From an uncultured Methylophaga sp. (GTDB lineage Bacteria > Pseudomonadota > Gammaproteobacteria > GCF-002020875), in contig CALEHW010000013.1 in NCBI GenBank assembly GCA_937877715.1, positions 36,586-100,585 on the forward strand: a stretch of 64,000 nt of DNA, in the 5' to 3' direction. The position numbers and the translations under genes are program-made. This document shows, piece by piece, positions 10,469 through 17,919 of this stretch. The notes below the pieces were generated by a model. That model had not been told where the DNA came from, ran no database searches, and saw only the letters and a list, made by a program, of their open reading frames with translations. The number at the start of each line of letters is the position of its first letter. Position 1 is the stretch's first letter.

Positions 10469-11113
10469 ATGACAAAAAGATTGATCACCTGGATGGCTGC
10501 CTTGGCGATGGGAATGATGTCCATTACCGTGGTGGCTGAGGACTATATGGAGGGTGTAGAGTACACCAGAATCTCCAAGCCACTGCGTACTGTTACCAAG
10601 CCGGGAACGGTCGAGGTGCGGGAGTATTTCTGGTACGGCTGCCCCCACTGTTTTCGTATTGAACCATTGGTGCAGCGCTGGCTTGCCACCAATCCAGAAA
10701 ATGTGAATTTCCAGAGGCTGCCGGCAATCCTTGGGGAGAGCTGGGCGCAGGCTGCACAGGCATTTTATGTGGCTGCTCTGTTGGGGGTGCTGGAGAAGAT
10801 CCACCCCACACTGTTTGAGGCAATACACCTGCAGGGGCAGAAGAGTCTGGTAAAGGATGATCTGGCGCTAGAACTTTTCTTTGAGGAGCACGGCGTCAAC
10901 CCTGATCAGTTTCGCAAGGTCTGGAACTCATTTGGGGTACGATCAAGGGTCAAACAGGCGGTTCGCATGACCCGCAGGTCAGGCATCAAGGGTGTGCCAT
11001 CGGTTGTGGTCAATGGAAAATATGTGACAGACCCTGGATTGGCTGGTGGGGTTGAGGAGATGTTCCAGGTAATCGAGTATCTGGTTGCCAAGGAGATGGC
11101 ATCCGGTTCCTGA
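10469..11113 (+). CDS. dsbA: Thiol:disulfide interchange protein DsbA
   Basis: DsbA introduces disulfides into secreted proteins. The 214-residue form starting at ATG 10469 is chosen because a purine-rich AGAGGATGGAG precedes it and a signal peptide (MTKRLITWMAALAMG...VVA) begins there. The thioredoxin-fold active site C58-P-H-C61 lies in YFWYGCPHC, the helical insertion follows, and the cis-proline is in GVPSVVVNG. CPHC is the oxidising DsbA dipeptide. DsbD and other thioredoxin-fold proteins in the window would supply the opposing reducing pathway. Confidence 0.95.
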   Translation: MTKRLITWMAALAMGMMSITVVAEDYMEGVEYTRISKPLRTVTKPGTVEVREYFWYGCPHCFRIEPLVQRWLATNPENVNFQRLPAILGESWAQAAQAFYVAALLGVLEKIHPTLFEAIHLQGQKSLVKDDLALELFFEEHGVNPDQFRKVWNSFGVRSRVKQAVRMTRRSGIKGVPSVVVNGKYVTDPGLAGGVEEMFQVIEYLVAKEMASGS

Positions 11114-11135
11114 TTGCACTCTCCCGGATCATTTC

Positions 11136-12134
11136 ATGAATCCGGTGCAGAAGGAGTTGCTACGCCAACTCTCTGATGGTGAGCTCCATAGTGGTACAGC
11201 ACTGGGAGAACAGCTCGGCATCAGCCGGGCAGCTGTCTGGAAACAGCTTCAGCTGCTCCACTCGTTTGGAGTGGAGATCAACTCTGAGCACCGTCAAGGT
11301 TATCGTCTTTCCCATCCGGTCTCCTTTCTCGATAGCGGGAAGATTGAGCAATGGCTTGTTCCTCACCTGCGTCCTCGTCTCCCGGTGGTTGAGACCATGT
11401 GGGGGTGTGACTCTACCAACAGCGAGCTGATGCGCCGCCTGCATGATGGTGCCGAGATTGGGTCTGTGCTGCTGGCAGAGCATCAAACGGCCGGGCGTGG
11501 GCGCCGTGGCAAGGGGTGGGTCTCCCCGTTTGGGAGCAGCCTCTATCTCTCTCTGCTGTGGCGTTTTCCTGGTGGTCCAATGACACTGAGCGGCCTCAGT
11601 ATTGTGGTTGGAATTGCCGTGGCCGAGACGGTGAGGGAGTATGGCCTTGTCGATGTGCAGTTGAAGTGGCCCAACGATATCTACCTGCAGGGGCGGAAAC
11701 TTGGAGGGGTGCTAATTGACCTGGAGGGTGAAGCAGAGGGGCCGACCAGTGTGGTTATCGGGATTGGCCTTAATGTGGAGATCTCGCAGCAGAGTGGCCA
11801 GACAATTGATCAGCCCTGGATCTCCCTTGCAGAGCAGATGAGTCTGTCCCCATCCCGCAACCAGCTGGCTGCAGCACTTCTCAACAGGCTGGTGCCACTG
11901 CTTGACCGTTTTCAGCAGGGTGGGATGGTGCCATTTATAGGCGAGTGGGACAATCTGGACCGGATCCGTAACCACCCGGTGACCCTGCAGTTGGGGGAGA
12001 AAACAGTACATGGGGTCGCCAGGGGGGTTGACCACATGGGGGCACTGCAGGTGGAGACCAATGGTGTTATCCAGCGTTATTTTAGCGGTGATGTTTCGGT
12101 GCGACCCGTGCGTTCCAAGAGAGAGACGGCATGA
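11136..12134 (+). CDS. birA: Bifunctional biotin-protein ligase / biotin operon repressor
   Basis: BirA makes biotinyl-AMP, attaches biotin to AccB (encoded at 32.4 kb) and represses biotin genes. The 332-residue form begins MNPVQKELLRQL at ATG 11136; a longer reading frame would overlap dsbA. A winged-helix domain (GTALGEQLGISRAAVWKQL, about residues 20-65) shows it is the regulatory class. The ligase domain has the GRGRRGKGW biotinyl-AMP loop, KWPNDIYLQGRKLGGVLID, and a C-terminal SH3-like part. It overlaps coaX by four bases. Confidence 0.95.
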   Translation: MNPVQKELLRQLSDGELHSGTALGEQLGISRAAVWKQLQLLHSFGVEINSEHRQGYRLSHPVSFLDSGKIEQWLVPHLRPRLPVVETMWGCDSTNSELMRRLHDGAEIGSVLLAEHQTAGRGRRGKGWVSPFGSSLYLSLLWRFPGGPMTLSGLSIVVGIAVAETVREYGLVDVQLKWPNDIYLQGRKLGGVLIDLEGEAEGPTSVVIGIGLNVEISQQSGQTIDQPWISLAEQMSLSPSRNQLAAALLNRLVPLLDRFQQGGMVPFIGEWDNLDRIRNHPVTLQLGEKTVHGVARGVDHMGALQVETNGVIQRYFSGDVSVRPVRSKRETA

Positions 12135-12889
12135 CTACAGGGCGTGGCAGAGAGCTGCTGATCGATAGTGGCAATAGCAGGGTCAAGTGGGGGTGGGGAT
12201 CAAAAGATGGCATCGTGGCAAATGCAGCCTTGGAGAACCGAGAGATTGAATCCACCCTGCAGAGACTCTGGGGAAGAGAATTGGTACCATGCAAGATCTG
12301 GTTGGCAAATAGTGCTGGTGAGAGGCGAGAGCATCAGCTTCGGCATATCGTAGAGGTGCTTTGGGGGATAGAGGTTCACTCTGTTCGCTCTTCCACAAGT
12401 TTTGGTGGGATAATCAATAGTTACCATGCTCCGGGTCAGCTGGGGGTGGATCGCTGGTTGGGGCTGATTGCGTCCTGGAGGCGTGTTCGCGGATCGCTCT
12501 GTCTGGTTGATTGCGGGACAGCAATCACCATTGATCTGATCAATGGATCAGGCAACCATCAGGGGGGGGTGATACTGCCTGAGATTGGCGTTAGCTGGGC
12601 GGAGTTCGCGGAAAAAGTGCCACATTTATCGTTAGATCAAGGAAGTTCCAGTAGCTTATTACTGGGAAAAAGTACCGAGGAGGGGCTACGGTACGGGCAG
12701 AGTGGCTCTGTGGCTACTGTAGATAGAGTGTTGGAAGAAATTTTTCAGCAGCATGGATTGGCTACCTTGTTGGTAACAGGAGGCGGCGGCAAAATACTAC
12801 AGCAAGAGTCCGCGTTTGGGTTTTTAAGAGTTGAAAATCTCGTACTGGAGGGGCTTTTTCAGGTTGCGAAATCTGATAACTATCAGTAG
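12131..12889 (+). CDS. coaX: Type III pantothenate kinase
   Basis: CoaX catalyses the first step of coenzyme A synthesis and is the acetate/sugar-kinase-fold enzyme that replaces CoaA in many bacteria. The 252 residues include the phosphate-binding ELLIDSGNSRVKWG, PGQLGVDRW, and the family hallmark LVDCGTAITIDLI. It overlaps birA by ATGA, indicating translational coupling; birA-coaX pairs are common in gammaproteobacteria. The C-terminal half is less conserved but the reading frame is intact. Confidence 0.93.
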   Translation: MTTGRGRELLIDSGNSRVKWGWGSKDGIVANAALENREIESTLQRLWGRELVPCKIWLANSAGERREHQLRHIVEVLWGIEVHSVRSSTSFGGIINSYHAPGQLGVDRWLGLIASWRRVRGSLCLVDCGTAITIDLINGSGNHQGGVILPEIGVSWAEFAEKVPHLSLDQGSSSSLLLGKSTEEGLRYGQSGSVATVDRVLEEIFQQHGLATLLVTGGGGKILQQESAFGFLRVENLVLEGLFQVAKSDNYQ

Positions 12890-12902
12890 AATGCGTCCTC
12901 TT

Positions 12903-12978
12903 GCCGCTATAGCTCAGCTGGTAGAGCAACGCACTTGTAATGCGTAGGTCCTCAGTTCGACTCCGAGTGGCGGCACCA
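12903..12978 (+). tRNA. tRNA-Thr (anticodon TGT)
   Basis: A 76-base cloverleaf. The acceptor stem is GCCGCTA (12903-12909) with TGGCGGC (12968-12974), including one G-T pair. The anticodon stem ACGCA/TGCGT encloses CTTGTAA, with anticodon TGT at 12936-12938, reading ACA threonine codons. The T loop has TTCGACT and the CCA end is encoded. Pseudomonads carry a tRNA cluster at the same place after coaX; only this one is present here. Confidence 0.97.
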
Positions 12979-12981
12979 TAT

Positions 12982-13018
12982 AAAACCCCTGCAGAAACAC
13001 CAGCTTGCAGGGGTTTTT
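12982..13018 (+). terminator. Terminator after tRNA-Thr
   Basis: AAAACCCCTGCA pairs with TGCAGGGGTTTT around a 12-base loop and runs into T6, four bases after the tRNA CCA. Confidence 0.93.
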
Positions 13019-13125
13019 TCTTTTCTGGAGTTTCTGCTTGAGCTTTTTTGCCGGGCTTTTTTATCGGTAATAGAGAAAATTTGTAGTGAAAGCTGACATT
13101 TAAGAGAGATATTTTCTGGCAATAC

Positions 13126-13154
13126 TTGAATATTCAATAAAATTATAGTATAAT
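13126..13154 (+). promoter_or_regulatory. Sigma-70 promoter of the sulfur globule-like gene, with overlapping palindrome
   Basis: TTGAAT at 13126-13131, a 17-base spacer and perfect TATAAT at 13149-13154. The -35 box is the left part of a perfect 12-base palindrome, TTGAATATTCAA (13126-13137), a plausible repressor site. The start of transcription would be near 13161, about 50 bases before the ATG at 13211. Confidence 0.65.
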
Positions 13155-13210
13155 GACGGTCGTATTAGGTAAGGTTTTGGGAATATTTGTTGAATTTTAG
13201 GAGATTGATC

Positions 13211-13513
13211 ATGAAAAAAGTTGCATTTTCGGTTATCGCTGTTGCCGCCATGATGGCAACAAGTGTTGCAAGTGCTGGTTGGTTCGGAAGTAATAATAGT
13301 GGCTGGAATAATGGTTATGATGATAACGATTGGCCAGAATGGACCCCAATGTACTGGATGGAAGAGATGATGGATGAGTGGGATAACGACGATGATGATT
13401 ACCATCGTTATGGTGGCTATGCTCCACGTTACGGTTATGCGCCTGCTCCTTACTATCCAGCTCCTGCTGTTGCACCTCGTGTACCAGCCCCAGCCGCACC
13501 TGCTGTACAGTAA
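13211..13513 (+). CDS. Probable sulfur globule protein (secreted, low-complexity)
   Basis: The ATG at 13211, preceded by TAGGAGA, gives 100 residues; an upstream in-frame start lacks a ribosome site. A signal peptide (MKKVAFSVIAVAAMMATSVASA, cut after A22) is followed by a Gly/Asn/Trp-rich start, an acidic aromatic segment with PEWTPMYWMEEMMDEW, an Asp/His/Tyr stretch and a proline/alanine/tyrosine tail. This composition resembles the structural proteins that coat periplasmic sulfur globules in Chromatiaceae and thiotrophic symbionts. The neighbouring fccAB genes support that. Low complexity makes homology weak, so another secreted structural role is possible. It has its own strong promoter and terminator, suggesting abundant expression. 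Confidence 0.6.
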   Translation: MKKVAFSVIAVAAMMATSVASAGWFGSNNSGWNNGYDDNDWPEWTPMYWMEEMMDEWDNDDDDYHRYGGYAPRYGYAPAPYYPAPAVAPRVPAPAAPAVQ

Positions 13514-13542
13514 GTTAGGATCTGGGAGATGCTCCCAAAGAG

Positions 13543-13573
13543 ACCGGCTGAGCTTTCTCAGCCGGTTTTTTTA
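13543..13573 (+). terminator. Terminator after the sulfur globule-like gene
   Basis: ACCGGCTGAG / CTCAGCCGGT stem with a 4-base loop followed by seven T. Confidence 0.93.
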
Positions 13574-13606
13574 TGGCTGAAATCAGGCGAACGGCCTCTC
13601 CCCAAT

Positions 13607-13624
13607 ATACGTATTTTTACGTAT
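13607..13624. promoter_or_regulatory. Palindromic operator candidate ATACGTA-N4-TACGTAT upstream of the ArsR gene
   Basis: Perfect 7-bp inverted repeat (13607-13613 and 13618-13624) with a 4-base TTTT spacer, 50-60 bases before the regulator's ribosome site. The same arms and spacing recur at 22726-22743. ArsR-family dimers bind such short AT-rich palindromes and often control themselves, so autoregulation is inferred. Confidence 0.6.
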
Positions 13625-13662
13625 AGTTATTTTTCCCACGGCTAATAGAATATTACCCTCGC

Positions 13663-14022
13663 TTGAAGGAGGGATGTTTATATGGAGAAGATCAATTTGC
13701 CAGAGGGGGTAGTGAGCTCAAGAAGCTGTCTGCCATCATACGGGCGATCAGCCATCCAACACGCCTGAGAATACTGGGTGCCATTGGAATGGAGGAGAAG
13801 GTAGTCACCGATATTCTGGGTGAAGTAGGGACTACCCAGAGCAATGTCTCGCAACACGTTGAGGTGTTGCGCAAGGCAGGCATTCTGCAGTCACGAAGGG
13901 TACATAACAGTGTCTACTGTTCAGTAGTTGATTCAGAGATCTTTGGTGTGATCTCCAGTGTCAGGGAATGTTTCTGTACAAATCGACCACATGAAGTGAG
14001 CACTCTTCGGCTGGTTGCTTGA
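13663..14022 (+). CDS. ArsR-family transcriptional regulator, 5' end apparently frameshifted
   Basis: A winged-helix regulator: AIIRAISHPTRLRILGAI, then EKVVTDILGEV and the recognition helix TTQSNVSQHVEVLRKAGIL, and a beta-wing. C-terminal cysteines (Y-C-S, ECFC) could sense metal or sulfur species. The open frame starts formally at TTG 13663, but the only good ribosome site (AAGGAGG, 13666-13672) lies after that TTG. It is ideally spaced for ATG 13682, whose frame reads MEKINLPEG and joins the regulator frame only by a -1 shift at GGGGG (13705-13709). Flanked by the sulfur globule gene and fccAB, it may control sulfide oxidation; the ligand is unknown. Confidence 0.8.
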   Translation: MKEGCLYGEDQFARGGSELKKLSAIIRAISHPTRLRILGAIGMEEKVVTDILGEVGTTQSNVSQHVEVLRKAGILQSRRVHNSVYCSVVDSEIFGVISSVRECFCTNRPHEVSTLRLVA

Positions 14023-14051
14023 TATCCCAAGCCAGCGATTGGTTCAGAGAT

Positions 14052-14084
14052 AAAAAAACCCGGAAGTCGCCTTCCGGGTTTTTT
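14052..14084. terminator. Bidirectional terminator between the ArsR gene and fccB
   Basis: CCCGGAAG / CTTCCGGG stem flanked by A7 on the left and T6 on the right, able to end both converging transcripts. Confidence 0.93.
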
Positions 14085-14101
14085 CATTATGCTACTCTCT
14101 C

Positions 14102-15430
14102 CTAATCGGCAAATGTGTTTGAGGTGATATTCTCATACCAACTCAGAGCATAGTCGACCTCACGAGCACGGTTGGCAGCATTGCGCTTGTCACCGCTTGG
14201 GGTCAGACCACCTGACATCTTTTGGATCTTGGAGCCATCCTCGCGCAATTTGTAGATTGCAGCGACTGAGATACCATCCTTCGGCTCGAAGGAGATCACG
14301 CTGTAACAGGTGTTGACGTAGGCAGGGCTTCCTGGGGCCGCACCATTGAGCACAGCAACGATACCAGCTGCACAGACCTTAGCCTCGGAAGAGGCTGCGT
14401 AACCTGATTTGGGCATTCCCTTGGCCGCACTGGCATCACCAATTACATGGATATTCTTGCGAATTGTGGATTCGAAGGTGTGCAGATTGACAGGACACCA
14501 ACCGGAATCGTCAGTCAGGCCAACGGTAAAGGCAAGTGCACCTGCTTTCTGGTCAGGGATGACGTTAATGACGTCAGCCTCGAAATCCTCTACCGCAGCA
14601 GAGACGGTCATGCTACCAGCATCAACCTCCTCAACTGCGCCACCCTCGGCAGCCTTGACCCAAGTAATGATGGAGTTCTCACCACCATTCTTCGCACCAT
14701 CAAAGCCGTAGTGGTTTGTCCACCCTTCACGGAAGAGCCCAAACTTGGAGAACTTGTCCTTTGGATCAAGGATAATAATCTTGGATTTGGGTTTATTCTT
14801 CTTAAGATATCCAGCAATCAGGCTGGCACGCTCATATGGCCCTGGAGGGCAGCGGAATGGGTTGCGTGGTGGACAGATTAGAACTGTTCCACCGTCCTTC
14901 ATTGAGGTGATCTGATCGTGAAGTAGCTGAGTCTGCTTGCCAGCCTTCCAGGCGTGAGGAATCTTGCTGTTGGCAACGTCCTCATTGTGCCCTTCGACAA
15001 ACTTGAAGCTGACACCCGGTGAGACTACGCAACGGTCAAAGCCGTAACTACCACCACCGGCAGTCTTGACTGCATTGTCGGTGATATCGATTACCGTGTC
15101 ATTGACGATATTGATTCCCTCTGCAGCGAGACCATCGTAACCGTGCGCCAGGTAATCCAGCTTGCGCTCGCCTGCGATCACAAAGTTACTCATGAAGCAG
15201 GTATGGTAGGTAGTATTGGCTTCGATCAGGGTGACATCAATAGCTGGGTCTCCCTTCTTGATGTGGCGGGCAGCAGTTGCACCACCCATACCACCACCAA
15301 CCACCACCACACGTGCCTTGGCAGCAGAAGCAGATGGAGTGTATAAGGAGAAGCCCGCAGCGGCTGCTCCAAGCGTACCACCAGAAACCTTTAGAAAGTC
15401 TCTACGGTTGAATTGTTTTTTATTGCTCAT
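14102..15430 (-). CDS. fccB: Flavocytochrome c sulfide dehydrogenase, flavoprotein subunit
   Basis: FccB oxidises sulfide to sulfur/polysulfide in the periplasm and passes electrons to the haem subunit. The 442 residues begin with a twin-arginine signal (NRRDFLKVSGG, cut after SASA, A36), meaning export with flavin bound. The FAD-binding VVVVGGGMGGATAARHI follows. C78 in TTYHTCFMSN becomes mature Cys42, the residue that binds FAD covalently in Allochromatium FccB. C194 and C375 are placed to form the redox-active disulfide at the flavin. The ribosome site AAGGAGGAG precedes the ATG. It lies 15 bases after fccA in one operon. Confidence 0.94.
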   Translation of the reverse strand: MSNKKQFNRRDFLKVSGGTLGAAAAGFSLYTPSASAAKARVVVVGGGMGGATAARHIKKGDPAIDVTLIEANTTYHTCFMSNFVIAGERKLDYLAHGYDGLAAEGINIVNDTVIDITDNAVKTAGGGSYGFDRCVVSPGVSFKFVEGHNEDVANSKIPHAWKAGKQTQLLHDQITSMKDGGTVLICPPRNPFRCPPGPYERASLIAGYLKKNKPKSKIIILDPKDKFSKFGLFREGWTNHYGFDGAKNGGENSIITWVKAAEGGAVEEVDAGSMTVSAAVEDFEADVINVIPDQKAGALAFTVGLTDDSGWCPVNLHTFESTIRKNIHVIGDASAAKGMPKSGYAASSEAKVCAAGIVAVLNGAAPGSPAYVNTCYSVISFEPKDGISVAAIYKLREDGSKIQKMSGGLTPSGDKRNAANRAREVDYALSWYENITSNTFAD

Positions 15431-15445
15431 TATATATTCTCCTCC

Positions 15446-16096
15446 TTATTTCTGACTACCGTAGTAGCTGATGACTGCGTCGAGCCCGGACTCGCCCTCA
15501 CTGGCAAGTAGCTGATCAAGTTTTTTCTTCATCTTCCTGCTAATGTCGCGTTCACCACTACGGAAATCGGCCATGGTGTATTTGAGATATGGAACCCATT
15601 GACCAGAAAGGATGCCTGAATCATCTGATGGATCAGAACCGGCATCATTGTGACACTTCTCACAGTATGTATTATGTAGGTCTTCACCTTTTGCAATGGT
15701 ACGGTGATGTGCTTTCTGACCTGCTTTTTCGAACGTAAGGCCTGCATAATGACCAGCCATTAAGCCAATCTCCTCATCAGTATAACCCTTTGCAATGCGA
15801 CCCATAATGGTGGATCTGGTGTCGCCATCACGAAACTCTTCCATTGCCTCAACTAGATAATCTTCTGACATTCCGGCAATGGATGGGGTTGCAGGCCCAT
15901 TACTGTTGCCGTCTGTGCCGTGACATCCCTCACAGGTACTTGCCAAGAGCGCACCAGATGCACCCGCGATAACTTTTGGCGGTGCTTTTTTCACAGCAGG
16001 TGCAGCGGCTACCTTCTCTTCAGCGGGTTGTTGTGTGGCACAGCCAGCTACTATTGCAGCGGCCAGAACCGAGATTGCAAACGTTTTTAGTTGCAT
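15446..16096 (-). CDS. fccA: Diheme cytochrome c subunit of flavocytochrome c sulfide dehydrogenase, lipoprotein form
   Basis: The partner of FccB, accepting electrons from its flavin. The ATG at 16096 is chosen because GAGGGAGGA precedes it; the frame is open ten codons further. The N terminus has a lipobox, AAAIVAGC, with C19, so the complex is probably anchored to a membrane instead of free in the periplasm. Two haem sites follow after an alanine/proline linker: C55-C58-H59 (CEGCH) and C145-C148-H149 (CEKCH). The cytochrome c4-like repeats contain EAMEEFRDGDTR and YTMADFRSGERD. It is the first gene of the fccAB operon. Confidence 0.88.
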   Translation of the reverse strand: MQLKTFAISVLAAAIVAGCATQQPAEEKVAAAPAVKKAPPKVIAGASGALLASTCEGCHGTDGNSNGPATPSIAGMSEDYLVEAMEEFRDGDTRSTIMGRIAKGYTDEEIGLMAGHYAGLTFEKAGQKAHHRTIAKGEDLHNTYCEKCHNDAGSDPSDDSGILSGQWVPYLKYTMADFRSGERDISRKMKKKLDQLLASEGESGLDAVISYYGSQK

Positions 16097-16515
16097 TGAT
16101 TGATCCTCCCTCAATTTTATGATCATTTATTATATTCAACTGCGCCGTGCCTACCCTCGCATAACCCAACAAGTTATTTTGTGAGTAGGTGGCACCAGCC
16201 ATCCGATTTACATCGAACGAGGAGCCATTCTCTATAAAAAATGTTACTGACGCAACAGTTTATTTTGATAATTAGAGTATTAGTATTTCTTGATATTCAA
16301 ATGGTCGCATAAAAAACCACTGGTCAGGAGACGGACGATTATCAGGCCGGTTTCGGTCTATGCTGGAATAAATTGGAATCCAAATAATCCGAAACCTATA
16401 TATAGATGCATGGTGATGGCGAATATTCCTCTTTTCCAGATGTTTTCTTCAGGGCCCTGTTGTAGTCTTGTTCTATTGTTGCTGGTGTAAGCAGAATTAT
16501 CTGTAGCGGACGGGA
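16097..16515. other. 419-bp divergent intergenic region between fccA and the SPOR lipoprotein gene
   Basis: No credible gene; the short open frames lack ribosome sites. It must hold the leftward fccAB promoter. ATATTCAA-type half-sites occur at about 16133-16141 and within TTGATATTCAA at about 16279-16290, resembling the palindrome at the sulfur globule promoter. A separate dyad, GGTTTCGG (16349-16356) and CCGAAACC (16389-16396), encloses a smaller TTGGA/TCCAA dyad and could form a hairpin in the rightward leader. Confidence 0.5.
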
Positions 16516-17919
16516 GTGAAGATTGTGAAAAGGGTTGGAATAACTGGAAGACTGGCTGTTTTTGTAGCGGGATCATTGCTGCTGTCTGGTTGTCAGAATG
16601 TGACGTTGAGCGAAATCACCAAGCGGGCTAAATCCGTAGCAGGGCCTGTCTCTGGAGTTGATCAGAAAAAGCGGAAGGTAGAGGTTCAGGAGAGAACTCT
16701 CAGCAGAGTTGCATCTGCCCCGTCAAATCTGGTTGCCTCACGAGGCGCATCCCCAACAGAGATAATGATCTCGTGGGAGGATGGTAGCAGACCGGCATCC
16801 ATCTACCATGTTGAGCGTTCCGATGACGGAGGAGAGAGCTGGTTGCAGCGCGGTACGGTAGGAACTGGTGTGCAGACTTACAGCGATCATACCCTGACCA
16901 GTGATAATTCATTTCTTTACAGAGTGCGTACTCAGCAACAGGTGGAGCAGGAGTTGCTGGAGAAGAAGCGAGCCGAACAGACCCTTGAGGAGCAGAGAGT
17001 AAAAGAGGCAGAGAGGGTGGCGGCTGAGCAGCGCAGAGTCCGGGAGGCTGAAGAGAGGGCAAGAGAGGAGGCGGAGAGGCTCCAGCGGGAGGCAGCTGAG
17101 TTTGCAGAAGAGGAGGCAAAAAAACGTCAGCAGGAGGTTGAACGGAGAGCACAGGAGGAGGCGGAGAGACTTAAAGCAGAGATCGAGAAACAGTCTGCGT
17201 TACGTGCTGAGGAAAAGCGCAAGAGTGCCCTTGCACAGAAGCAGAAGAGTTTAAAGTCACTGCTGGATGGTGCAGAGCGGGAGCTGGCTGCGGGAAATTT
17301 GTCAGCAGCCGAGGAAGTGCTGAAGCAGTATCGTACTAAACAGGGGGACTCTACAATAGGGCAGAAAAGATATGATAGGCTGCTGCGCCAAATTAAATCG
17401 ATGAGCCAGATCTTGGCTGATCTGGAGCAGACTAATGATACCGAACGTTATCTGCAAAAGTTATTTGCCGAGGCCTCGGCGTTGAGCAGACATGGGGATT
17501 TGACGGGAGCACGCAAGCGCTACAGTGAAGTGATTTCGATTGATCCCACCAACAAGCCAGCAAAGGAGGGTTTGCAGGCCCTGCCCAAACAGCCAGAGAA
17601 GGTGGTCTCAAAGCAGAGCAGAAAAGTGAAAAAAGGCAAGAGCTCTCTACTTGGAAAGAGTGCAGCTGGCTGGATAGTACAGGTTGCGACCTATGGTGAT
17701 AAGAATAAGAAAACTGCTTACAGCATGTTGGGGATGATAAAAAAAGCCGGATTCAAGGGTATATTTATCAAGAAGCAGGAGCTTGCTGGAAGGACTCTAT
17801 ACCGTCTTCGTCTTGGCGCATACGGCGACAAGAGTGAGGCCACGGCGCTTCGTGACCGTATAAATGGCGAGATGGCAGAGCAGGGGATTGTCAGTCGGGT
17901 GACCCTGCAGAAGAGGTAG
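16516..17919 (+). CDS. SPOR-domain lipoprotein with FN3-like, coiled-coil and TPR-like regions
   Basis: A 467-residue protein starting at GTG 16516 (GGGAG upstream; a second in-frame GTG lies at 16525). A lipobox LLLSGC places the lipidated cysteine at residue 26. A fibronectin-III-like region (about 66-140, PSNLVASRGASPTEIMISWED) is followed by a long Glu/Ala/Arg-rich coiled coil (about 142-235), a helical region resembling tetratricopeptide repeats (about 245-350) and a C-terminal SPOR domain (about 385-467, GWIVQVATYGDKNKK). SPOR domains bind denuded septal peptidoglycan, so a role in the cell envelope or division is inferred. Its 3' end overlaps the opposing gene by 29 bases. Confidence 0.75.
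   Translation: MKIVKRVGITGRLAVFVAGSLLLSGCQNVTLSEITKRAKSVAGPVSGVDQKKRKVEVQERTLSRVASAPSNLVASRGASPTEIMISWEDGSRPASIYHVERSDDGGESWLQRGTVGTGVQTYSDHTLTSDNSFLYRVRTQQQVEQELLEKKRAEQTLEEQRVKEAERVAAEQRRVREAEERAREEAERLQREAAEFAEEEAKKRQQEVERRAQEEAERLKAEIEKQSALRAEEKRKSALAQKQKSLKSLLDGAERELAAGNLSAAEEVLKQYRTKQGDSTIGQKRYDRLLRQIKSMSQILADLEQTNDTERYLQKLFAEASALSRHGDLTGARKRYSEVISIDPTNKPAKEGLQALPKQPEKVVSKQSRKVKKGKSSLLGKSAAGWIVQVATYGDKNKKTAYSMLGMIKKAGFKGIFIKKQELAGRTLYRLRLGAYGDKSEATALRDRINGEMAEQGIVSRVTLQKR

Noticed and set aside
13674..13712. ATG at 13674 after AAGGAGG as start of the ArsR gene
   Set aside because: One base from the ribosome site and its frame stops after 12 codons.
14447..14881. 144-codon plus-strand frame inside fccB
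   Set aside because: Antisense to fccB, whose cofactor residues are all intact.
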